This document shows positions 57,351-64,000 of a DNA stretch of 64,000 nucleotides, in pieces. Location: contig JAFPWO010000004.1 in assembly GCA_017394885.1 (NCBI GenBank), positions 1 to 64,000 on the forward strand, written 5' to 3'. Source of the DNA: Lachnospiraceae bacterium (GTDB taxonomy: Bacteria > Bacillota > Clostridia > Lachnospirales > Lachnospiraceae). Numbering within the stretch: position 1 is the stretch's first letter; each line of letters starts with the position of its first letter. Below the pieces are notes generated by a model, which saw only the letters and a program-made list of their open reading frames with translations, was not told where the DNA came from and did not search any database. The position numbers and the translations under genes were made by a program.

Positions 57351-60299
57351 TCAGCTGGTTTTTACCGTCAGCTTAACGGTTTTGCTGGTCACACTGCCCT
57401 TTAAGTTCGTCACCACGCAATAGTACTGGTATCCATTGTGGCGTGCTTCCACCGTCAGACTGTAACTCGCTGTCTTGCCGCTCGCAGCCGAAACCGGCAC
57501 CCATTCCGTTGTACCAGGTTTCTTATAATACCACTGATAACTCAGGCCTTCTCCGCTGGCAGCAACGGTAAAGGTCGCTTTTTTCGAAACGGCGACAGAA
57601 GCTGATTTGGGCTGTGTCGTGATTGTCGGTGCATGACTGACGACAGTCAGTGTAACGATATCGCTTTTCAGCGATCCCGCTGAATTGGTGATCTTGCAGC
57701 GATATTCATAACCGTTATGCTTGGCTTTTGTCGTCAGGGTGTATTTCGCGGTTTTCCCGCTCTCAGCAGAAACCGGCTTCCATTGTGTGCTTCCCGGCAC
57801 TTTATAATACCATTGATAGCTGATATCATCTCCGCAGGCCTTCACCTTAAAGCTGGCTTTGCTGCCCACCGCTACGGTCTTGGAGGAAGGCTGTGCGGTA
57901 TACCCGAGAACCGAGAGGGTGACCGTTTTTGTGGTCACAACACCAGCCGGACTTTTGACCTTGCAGCGGTAGGCGTAGCCGTTATGACGTGCAGCCGCCG
58001 TCAGGCTGTAATTGGCCGTTTTACCGCTTTCCGCCTGGACATTGGCCCATGCTATTTCACCTGCCTTCCGGTACTGCCACTGATAGTCCAGATCTCCTCC
58101 GCCGGCTTCCACGGAAAATGTTACCTTTTTCCCGGCAACTGTGGAAATATCTTTCGGCTGCGTCTTGATACCGAGGACCCATAAATCTCCGATATTGGAG
58201 TCTCTGGTATTCCCGTTCGCATCGGTAATCCGGCAATAATACCAGTTCCCGTCATGCCGCAGTGCGGCCGTCAGGCTGTACGTGTCGGTTTTGCCGCTTG
58301 CGGCCGACACGGCCGTCCACTCTTCCGAGGTCCAGCCTTTTTTATAATACCACTGGTATTGTAAGCCCACACCCTGCGCGGACACGGAGAACGAAACCGT
58401 TTCTCCCGAAAGGACATAATAGTCCTTCGGATGCGAGGTTATCGCGATGTTGGGCGTCCAGCTGACAATATTGGAATATTTCGAAGAGTATTCTTCCCCG
58501 TCGTCCGTCAGCGCCTTCACGCGGAAATAACTGCCGTCCGTAGTACTGGCCTGGAAATACGTGTATGACGTTCCGGCTGTGGTCTGGATCACATTCCAGC
58601 TGCCGCTTGTCCCGATCCGGTATTCCACTTCATACTTATCCGCCCCGTCGATTGCCGACCAGGAGACCTGCGGTTTTCCGTTGGCATAAGTGCTTACCGT
58701 GATCTGCGGGGTGCCCAGGATACAGTAAGCCGTTGTCCCGTTTCCGATCGGGAAGTGAACAGAATAGTAATCAGATCCCAGGGAAGACCAGGAGCGGACC
58801 CAATAGCCATACTGATAGCCTGTGCTTGCGGTCTCGTCCGTAAAGGTCAGTTCGGTAATCGGAGAATCGGTCAGCAGTGTTGTGGAATATCCTCCATACA
58901 GTTTCCGGTAGACCAGATATCCGTCCGCTTTGTTCACGGCGTTCCAGCTCAGGACCGGTTTCCCGGTTGCTGTGTCGTTGCTCGCCGTGATCGTTGGGAT
59001 CCCGAGACGGCAGTAAGCTTTCACCGGCTTCGAGCGCTCCGAGCCCCAGCTCGTATACTTGGTGACGGCGTAATAGTAGGACTTTTCCGTGACGGCAGAT
59101 GTATCGTCATAATACTCCGCGGTCCCTTCCAGCTGTTCCGTGGTCAGCTTGGTCCAGTTCGCGGCGGCATCCGGATCTTTATCACCCGGACAGCGGTAAA
59201 CGTCAAACCCTGTCGCGTCATCCTGCACATCCCACAAAAGAAACGGCGTACGGGATACCGACCCGGCCCGGATGGTGAACGGCCCGATGACCTCGTCCGA
59301 CGTCAGATCCAGCTTCAGCATGGGCCGGATGCCGGTGATGGTACTAGTGATACTGCTGTAAGAGCTGTCAGAGTAGGCCGTCGACTGGTCCACACAGTAG
59401 TACATCCGCTTATCATTGGCCGCCTTGGACGTGTACCAGTAGTTGCCGCCGCTGCTGCCCGGCCTGCTCTTGCCCTGCGATTCCGCATATGCTGTATTCT
59501 CCGCCGAAGTGATGTAGGATTTATAGGTGCTAACTTCAGATTCCAGCGGCAGGAAGACGGAATCGTAACTGATAAACATTTCCAGTTCCACGGTATACGT
59601 GTGGGTCTGAGACTGTATCGCGCTTCTCTCAGAAGAAGTAAAGGCAGAGTAATAGAAGTTAAAACCCGCGTACTGTTCATAGTACTCGTCATCCCCGTTC
59701 AGCCAGTCGCGGACGGTGGAATAATGCCAGGCAGAAGCCGGTTTGTCCTCGTCCCGCGTGCTTAGGTACCTGCCGTTGCCGCTGCCTACCTGGAAGTAAG
59801 CATTGAACGGCTGGGCATCCAGGACCTTTTTGGAAATGACGATCCCGTCACTTTTTTTCAGAACGATCCACTCGATGGGCTCCCAGATGAAATAATAGAC
59901 CGTCCCCTTGGTGTAGCCGTTGATCTGCTGCTTGGAATCACTGACATTGTCTGCAATCCCGGTCACGTCGGACGGCCGCCACTTATTGATGCGGACCGCG
60001 CGGTATTTCACGCCGTTATAGGTAAAGTCCGCGTAATCCATCATACTTGTATCCAGTTTGGCGGGGATAGAACTGCTGCTCGTGTTTTTCGAATAATAGG
60101 GGTATTTCTTCCAGGATTTGGAAACCCCGTTCAGCGACGAGATCAGCGACGTATTCGTCACCCGCGACTGCGGATAGGAACCGATCCTCACCACGTCCCC
60201 GTTTTCGATTTCGTCCGTGTCAGCCGCCCGGGTATGCAGCACACCTGCGGCAAGCACCAGACATAACGCTGTCAGAAGTAAAAACCGTACTTTTTTCAT
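57351..60299 (-). CDS. Secreted DUF6273 / fibronectin-III / Ig-like protein
   Basis: A 982-aa exported protein. Signal peptide about 1-25. Residues 30-335 resemble DUF6273-type domains, which are related to lectin or formylglycine-like folds: GDVVRIGSYPQSRV, YRAVRINKWRP, EPIEWIVLKKSDGIVISKKVL, STVRDWLN and the end STITGIRPMLKLDL. Three fibronectin-III-like segments follow (about 345-610; YRCPGDKDPDAAANWTKL, YLVYRKLYGGYS, YEVEYRIGTSGSWNVI). Four Ig-like modules end the protein (about 615-982). No cell-wall anchor. A role in binding or scaffolding at the cell surface is inferred. AAAGGA precedes the ATG. Confidence 0.8.
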   Translation of the reverse strand: MKKVRFLLLTALCLVLAAGVLHTRAADTDEIENGDVVRIGSYPQSRVTNTSLISSLNGVSKSWKKYPYYSKNTSSSSIPAKLDTSMMDYADFTYNGVKYRAVRINKWRPSDVTGIADNVSDSKQQINGYTKGTVYYFIWEPIEWIVLKKSDGIVISKKVLDAQPFNAYFQVGSGNGRYLSTRDEDKPASAWHYSTVRDWLNGDDEYYEQYAGFNFYYSAFTSSERSAIQSQTHTYTVELEMFISYDSVFLPLESEVSTYKSYITSAENTAYAESQGKSRPGSSGGNYWYTSKAANDKRMYYCVDQSTAYSDSSYSSITSTITGIRPMLKLDLTSDEVIGPFTIRAGSVSRTPFLLWDVQDDATGFDVYRCPGDKDPDAAANWTKLTTEQLEGTAEYYDDTSAVTEKSYYYAVTKYTSWGSERSKPVKAYCRLGIPTITASNDTATGKPVLSWNAVNKADGYLVYRKLYGGYSTTLLTDSPITELTFTDETASTGYQYGYWVRSWSSLGSDYYSVHFPIGNGTTAYCILGTPQITVSTYANGKPQVSWSAIDGADKYEVEYRIGTSGSWNVIQTTAGTSYTYFQASTTDGSYFRVKALTDDGEEYSSKYSNIVSWTPNIAITSHPKDYYVLSGETVSFSVSAQGVGLQYQWYYKKGWTSEEWTAVSAASGKTDTYSLTAALRHDGNWYYCRITDANGNTRDSNIGDLWVLGIKTQPKDISTVAGKKVTFSVEAGGGDLDYQWQYRKAGEIAWANVQAESGKTANYSLTAAARHNGYAYRCKVKSPAGVVTTKTVTLSVLGYTAQPSSKTVAVGSKASFKVKACGDDISYQWYYKVPGSTQWKPVSAESGKTAKYTLTTKAKHNGYEYRCKITNSAGSLKSDIVTLTVVSHAPTITTQPKSASVAVSKKATFTVAASGEGLSYQWYYKKPGTTEWVPVSAASGKTASYSLTVEARHNGYQYYCVVTNLKGSVTSKTVKLTVKTS

Positions 60300-60328
60300 G
60301 GCTTTCGTCCTTTCCGTATTATAAAAAA

Positions 60329-60357
60329 ATCATACCATGTTTCTTTTTGCTCCGCAA
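60329..60357 (-). promoter_or_regulatory. Promoter of the DUF6273/Fn3/Ig gene
   Basis: Minus strand: TTGCGG, 17 bases, TATGAT, 30 bases before the ATG. A second TATAAT nearer the gene lacks a partner. Confidence 0.6.
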
Positions 60358-60400
60358 GGAATATCACCGGTGCCGGCCGGTTATTTCACGTGTTTTTCTG

Positions 60401-60429
60401 TCGACAAATCTGCCGAAGCGTGTTATAAT
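60401..60429 (+). promoter_or_regulatory. Promoter of the lipoprotein gene
   Basis: TCGACA, 17 bases, TATAAT, followed by a leader of about 20 bases. Confidence 0.75.
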
Positions 60430-60456
60430 GGCGCAAATACCGAAGGAGGATGGATA

Positions 60457-61485
60457 ATGAAGAATACGAAGAAACTGTTTACGCTGCTTCTCTGCCTTCT
60501 TCTTGCGCTGAGCATGGCTGCCTGCGGCGTAAAAAAGGACACGGAAACGGATAAGACTGAAACAAAAACGTCCGAAACGACTGCGGAGGAGACGACGGAA
60601 GAGCCTACCACGGAAGCCTGGCTGACGGACCGTGACGCCAAGGCGGAGGACGTCTATCAGGGCATGCTGGATTTCCTGAACACCAAGATCAAGGAACTGA
60701 AATCCAATAAGAAGCCGGAAGAATTCGTGCTGAGCGGCACAGCGTCCGGCAGCGTCAAGGTCTCCCTCTTTATTCCCAAGACGGAAAGCAATGAAGAGAT
60801 CAACCTGAGCATGTATGCCAAGGGCAGCGGGGAAGCGCAGGTCGACGTCAAGCAGGGCGCTCACGCTTATGCGGAGTATGAGACCGACTATATGAAATTC
60901 CTGGCCGTTCTGTACGGGCAGGACCCTGAAGCAGTAGAACTGATGAAGGGTACCTACGAAGTGTATCTGGATCAGACGGAAAGAAAGCAGTACACTAAGG
61001 CGGGGCAGGATGAAGACTGGGAGATGGAAGAACTCGGTCCGGAAGAAGAACCTGACGAAAGCGAATCGCAGGATGAGCAGGGTGCTCAGGTCACTTCTTC
61101 TCTGAGTTCACTTGACTTTGACCCCGAAAAGTATCCGCTGGACAAAGTCTTTAAGGAGTATACCTTTACGGTGACCAAGGAAGAGTATATCTTTGAAGGG
61201 ACGCTGAACACAAACCTGATTACGGACAGTGAAACCGTGTCCGGGCAGTTCGGAAATCTGGATCTGAGCGGAATGGAGCCGAAGGTCCGCATCACCTGCG
61301 ATCCCGAAAAGCGCCCGACCTCTTTCAGTGTTACGGTTGGCACGTATGAGCTTCCGCTGGATAATCTGATGCCGATCGAAGGCATGAAGGTCAAGCTCGA
61401 GGCACTCAGTGTAAACTTCAATCTGAGCTACGACGACTTTACGCTGACGATTCCGGAAGAAGTAAAGCAGGCTGCTGAAGACTGA
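60457..61485 (+). CDS. Lipoprotein of unknown function
   Basis: A 342-aa lipoprotein beginning MKNTKKLFTLLLC, with lipid-modified Cys in LSMAACG (about residue 21). A Thr/Glu/Lys-rich spacer (DKTETKTSETTAEETTEE) follows, then a beta-strand-rich domain (about 55-340) with alternating hydrophobic residues, for example KPEEFVLSGTASGSVKVSLF and MKGTYEVYLDQTERKQYTKA. An acidic insert (LGPEEEPDESESQDEQG) lies about residue 195. The pattern recalls LolA/LppX-like or DUF6612-type lipoproteins, but I do not recognise the family firmly. The start is fixed by AAGGAGG and the promoter; a longer reading would run through the promoter. Single-gene unit with its own terminator. Confidence 0.75.
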   Translation: MKNTKKLFTLLLCLLLALSMAACGVKKDTETDKTETKTSETTAEETTEEPTTEAWLTDRDAKAEDVYQGMLDFLNTKIKELKSNKKPEEFVLSGTASGSVKVSLFIPKTESNEEINLSMYAKGSGEAQVDVKQGAHAYAEYETDYMKFLAVLYGQDPEAVELMKGTYEVYLDQTERKQYTKAGQDEDWEMEELGPEEEPDESESQDEQGAQVTSSLSSLDFDPEKYPLDKVFKEYTFTVTKEEYIFEGTLNTNLITDSETVSGQFGNLDLSGMEPKVRITCDPEKRPTSFSVTVGTYELPLDNLMPIEGMKVKLEALSVNFNLSYDDFTLTIPEEVKQAAED

Positions 61486-61504
61486 TCTGCCCACCATGAA
61501 AAAC

Positions 61505-61522
61505 GCCCCTCCTCGGAGGGGC
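61505..61522 (+). terminator. Terminator after the lipoprotein gene
   Basis: GCCCCTC-CTCG-GAGGGGC followed by a T7 run. Confidence 0.9.
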
Positions 61523-61567
61523 TTTTTTTGATGACCTGACAGCCAGCGGGGGAAGTTTGAAACCGTT

Positions 61568-63418
61568 TTACGAAAACACCTCCGCGTCGGCGTCCTGTTC
61601 CGGAATGGCCGGCTTTTCCTCTTCGGCCGGCCGTCGAAGAAGGCTGAAATATCTCGCATAGGCGCGCTCATAGGCCTCGTTGAAGGATCTATCTCCGCCC
61701 TGATGCAGCGTATCGAAATAGAGATGCTCGTGATCGGCCAGCTCCGGATAGACACGGACCATAGTCGCGATCCCGACATTGGAGCAGATATCCGCGATCC
61801 GCCGGAATTCCACCATCAGATTCGTAAAGCCCGCGTCGGCATAGACGTCGCATTCGCCCCGGCTCATCCGCCTTAAATGATTCTTCTTCAGCTCTGCGAT
61901 CAGTTCCGCGATCACCTGGACCAGCGGTTCGATCCGCCGAGCGGCGTCCACGTCTCTCTTCTTGAAGGTCTGTTCCGCCTCATCCAGGATCCCCATAACG
62001 GCTGCTTCCAGAACCGCCAGTTCGGAGAGCGCCGCGGCCGAGAATTTCGTTTCGTTCTTAAATAAGGACGCCGCGTGATCCGCAATATTGACCGCGTGGT
62101 CGCCCAGACGCTCGAATTCGGCCATCATTTTGTAATACTGGTTCAGGATCACAACGTGATCGTTCAGCTGCAGATGCGGCAGGAGCTCCACGGTATAGCG
62201 GCCGATGCGGTCCGTCATATGGTCGATCTCATCTTCCTCCTTCAGGATCTCCTGATGCAGCGCCGGATCGTATTTTTCGATCAGCCGGAAAGACTTTTCG
62301 ATATTGCTCCGGGACGCGAGGAAGATCGTCATCAGCAGGTTGTAGGAGCTGCGCAGCGCAAGGGCCGGGGTGTTGAAGAAGACCGGGTTCAGGGCGTCCA
62401 GCTCTTCCTTATACTTCGAAGCCGGTTCGACGTCATCCTTCACCAGCTTGCGGCTCATCCGCTCATAGATCCCCAGCATCGGGAAGAGCAGCAGCGCGCA
62501 GCCGAGGTTGAAAATCGTATTCGTATTGGCGACGATACTGGAATTGACAGCCTTGTCCCACAGCGGGTCCAGCCAGCCGATCCGGTGGATCAGCGTGACC
62601 AGTACCAGTACTACCACGGTTTCGCTCAAGTTAAAGAGAATATTGACGATACCGACCCGCTTGGCGTCCGCCTTGGCCCCGATGGAGCAGACGATGGCCG
62701 TCGTCACGCAGTCGCCCAGGTAGATGCCGACGATGACCGCGTAGATCGCCTTGAAGCTCAGCAGCCCCGTGGCAGAGAAGGCCTGCAGGATACCGATGGT
62801 CGCCGAGGAGCTCTGCAGCAGGAAAGCCACGCCCGCGCCGGTCAGATACCCCAGGAACGGATTATCGCCCAGGCCGGAGAACAGCGTCTCCACCATGCCG
62901 GACTCCGCCAGGGATGCCACGGCCCCGGTCATGTTCAGAAGGCCGGAGAACAGGATGCCGAAGCCCACGGCGATATTGCCGACCGAGCGGGAATTCTTGA
63001 TGAAGTTCCCCATGATCAGCAGCATCCCGACGATCAGCGCGATCGGCGCCAGCGTGGAGGGCTGGAAAAAGCGAAGAACAGAAGTGCCCGAAGCATCCAC
63101 GTCCAGAAGCCGGATGATCTGGCCGGTGACCGTGGTACCGACGTTCGCTCCGATAATAATACCGAGCGACTGATGGAGGGAAAGGATCCCCGCGCCGACC
63201 AGGCCGGCCGTGATGACGATCGTGGCCGTGGAGGACTGGATCAGCGCTGTCATCAGCACCCCGAGCACGAAGGCCTTGACGGGGTTGTTGGTCACCTTTT
63301 CCATGGCGAGCTTCAGCGCGCCGGAGGAGTTTTCCTTCAGGGAATCCCCCATGAGGCGCATGCCGTACAGGAACATGGCCAGTCCGCCCAGCAGGGATAT
63401 AATATCAAATATGCTCAT
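61568..63418 (-). CDS. Na+/phosphate cotransporter with PhoU-like domain
   Basis: A 616-aa membrane protein of the NptA/YjbB (PF02690) family, importing or exporting phosphate with sodium. Two inverted Na/Pi repeats carry the QSS motifs: VLMTALIQSSTATIVITAG (about 60) and GVAFLLQSSSATIGILQAF (about 205), with GANVGTTVTGQIIRLL. After about nine helices (to about 320), the cytoplasmic C-terminal half is helical and PhoU-like: NQYYKMMAEFERLGDHAVNIADHAASLF and FRRIADICSNVG. GGAG precedes the ATG. It lies downstream of tuf behind the tuf terminator, so it is probably transcribed independently. Confidence 0.9.
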   Translation of the reverse strand: MSIFDIISLLGGLAMFLYGMRLMGDSLKENSSGALKLAMEKVTNNPVKAFVLGVLMTALIQSSTATIVITAGLVGAGILSLHQSLGIIIGANVGTTVTGQIIRLLDVDASGTSVLRFFQPSTLAPIALIVGMLLIMGNFIKNSRSVGNIAVGFGILFSGLLNMTGAVASLAESGMVETLFSGLGDNPFLGYLTGAGVAFLLQSSSATIGILQAFSATGLLSFKAIYAVIVGIYLGDCVTTAIVCSIGAKADAKRVGIVNILFNLSETVVVLVLVTLIHRIGWLDPLWDKAVNSSIVANTNTIFNLGCALLLFPMLGIYERMSRKLVKDDVEPASKYKEELDALNPVFFNTPALALRSSYNLLMTIFLASRSNIEKSFRLIEKYDPALHQEILKEEDEIDHMTDRIGRYTVELLPHLQLNDHVVILNQYYKMMAEFERLGDHAVNIADHAASLFKNETKFSAAALSELAVLEAAVMGILDEAEQTFKKRDVDAARRIEPLVQVIAELIAELKKNHLRRMSRGECDVYADAGFTNLMVEFRRIADICSNVGIATMVRVYPELADHEHLYFDTLHQGGDRSFNEAYERAYARYFSLLRRPAEEEKPAIPEQDADAEVFS

Positions 63419-63510
63419 AGCACACTCCAGGATCGAAGCTTATGGCGACGGCAGCCGGAATGGAATTGTCCCTCCCTTTCGGCCCCGGGCCCGGGTTTTG
63501 GGCATAAAGA

Positions 63511-63536
63511 GGCCAGGGAGATTTGTCCCCCTGGCC
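63511..63536 (-). terminator. tuf terminator
   Basis: GGCCAGGG pairs with CCCTGGCC, followed on the minus strand by TCTTTATG, 17 bases past the tuf stop. Confidence 0.75.
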
Positions 63537-63552
63537 GTTTCGGCATTTGTGA

Positions 63553-64000
63553 TTACTCGATGATCTCAGTCACGGTGCCGGAAGCAACGGTGCGGCCGCC
63601 TTCACGGATAGCGAAGCGGAGGCCCTGCTCCATAGCGATGCGGGAGATCAGTTCGACCTTGATTTCAACATGGTCGCCGGGCATGCACATCTCAACGCCC
63701 TCAGGCAGGGTGCAGATGCCGGTCACGTCAGTAGTTCTGAAATAGAACTGCGGACGATAGTTGTTGAAGAACGGAGTGTGGCGTCCGCCTTCTTCTTTGG
63801 ACAGAACGTAGATCTGGCCCTTGAAGGTGGTGTGCGGATGCACGCTGCCGGGCTTGGCCAGAACTTGGCCGCGCTCGATTTCGGTACGCTGTACGCCGCG
63901 GAGCAGGCAGCCAACGTTGTCGCCGGCCTGGCCTTCATCCAGCAGCTTGTGGAACATTTCAACGCCGGTAACGACAACCTTGCGGCTCTCGTCCTTGATG
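63553..64000 (-). CDS. tuf: Elongation factor Tu, 3' part (cut by window end)
   Basis: The last 148 codons of EF-Tu, the GTPase that delivers aminoacyl-tRNA to the ribosome; the GTPase domain lies beyond position 64000. The visible part covers the end of domain II ([40 protein letters not shown]) and all of domain III ([38 protein letters not shown]). Codons are strongly biased, as expected for a highly expressed gene. Reading is open to the window edge, so this is a truncation of the window and not of the gene. Confidence 0.97.
   Translation of the reverse strand, partial: IKDESRKVVVTGVEMFHKLLDEGQAGDNVGCLLRGVQRTEIERGQVLAKPGSVHPHTTFKGQIYVLSKEEGGRHTPFFNNYRPQFYFRTTDVTGICTLPEGVEMCMPGDHVEIKVELISRIAMEQGLRFAIREGGRTVASGTVTEIIE

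Noticed and set aside
49478..60299. Sortase-anchored surface proteins
   Set aside because: No LPXTG-like motif followed by a hydrophobic segment and positive tail at any of the C-termini; no sortase gene in the window.
63460..63500. GC-palindrome CCCGGGCCCGGG before the Na/Pi gene as a regulatory site
   Set aside because: A self-complementary GC run without a T-run or promoter partner; could be chance at this base composition.
1..64000. CRISPR array, prophage, tRNA or rRNA genes
   Set aside because: Looked for regular short repeats, phage structural genes and cloverleaf-like sequences; none was recognised by eye.

Overview
The window looks like chromosome from a fairly GC-rich Firmicute, most likely a gut-type Clostridia (Lachnospiraceae-like). 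Signs are the DnaD/DnaI helicase-loader pair, an ECF-type QueT behind a preQ1-I riboswitch, strong AGGAGG-type ribosome binding sites, lipoproteins with Gram-positive spacing, BspA-type leucine-rich repeats, and many secreted proteins with repeated Ig-like modules. No tRNA, rRNA, CRISPR array or prophage was recognised. The taxon is an inference from gene content only.

Layout. 1-1.8 kb: an intact IS1182-like insertion sequence abutting the 3' end of a secreted leucine-rich-repeat/Ig protein (1.8-4.5 kb). 4.7-14.1 kb (minus): a seven-gene operon of acyl-ACP ligase, acyl carrier protein, acyl-ACP thioesterase, a homologue of the Cutibacterium acnes polyunsaturated fatty acid double-bond isomerase, a phytoene-desaturase/retinol-saturase-like flavoprotein, a 2Fe-2S flavin reductase and a large Fe-S/FAD/NADPH protein. 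I read this as a candidate pathway that isomerises and then reduces dietary unsaturated fatty acids. 14.4-20.1 kb (plus): a shikimate operon (chorismate mutase, aroB, aroC, aroK, aroQ, aroA, then DAHP synthase from its own promoter), without aroE. 20.1-20.8 kb: a RelB/RelE toxin-antitoxin pair. 20.8-26.2 kb: cysteine desulfidase-like protein, GPH-type sugar transporter, pgi, murG.

26.2-41.6 kb: an accessory peptide-uptake region. An Opp/Dpp transporter (oppFDCB, oppA) is led by a cytosolic NlpC/P60-like cysteine protein of no known function. A second copy of that protein plus a second oppA lies 8 kb away, behind the same 59-bp promoter block. Between the two copies lie an MFS transporter, a LysR regulator, an M81 (MlrC) metallopeptidase and an FGGY kinase. 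Together they suggest regulated import and intracellular breakdown of an unusual peptide or amide.

41.7-49.4 kb: housekeeping genes (cyclic-nucleotide-type phosphodiesterase, prs, free methionine-R-sulfoxide reductase, dnaD/dnaI, murC, preQ1 riboswitch-queT, an RNA methyltransferase-like gene). 49.5-61.5 kb: a cluster of secreted or lipid-anchored proteins (BspA/Ig, TraB-domain lipoprotein, Ig-only, DUF6273/Fn3/Ig, lipoprotein). 61.6-64 kb: a Na/Pi cotransporter and the 3' part of tuf.

All family names come from reading translated sequence and motifs by eye; no alignment, search or folding was run. No stretch of more than 300 bases lacks a gene.
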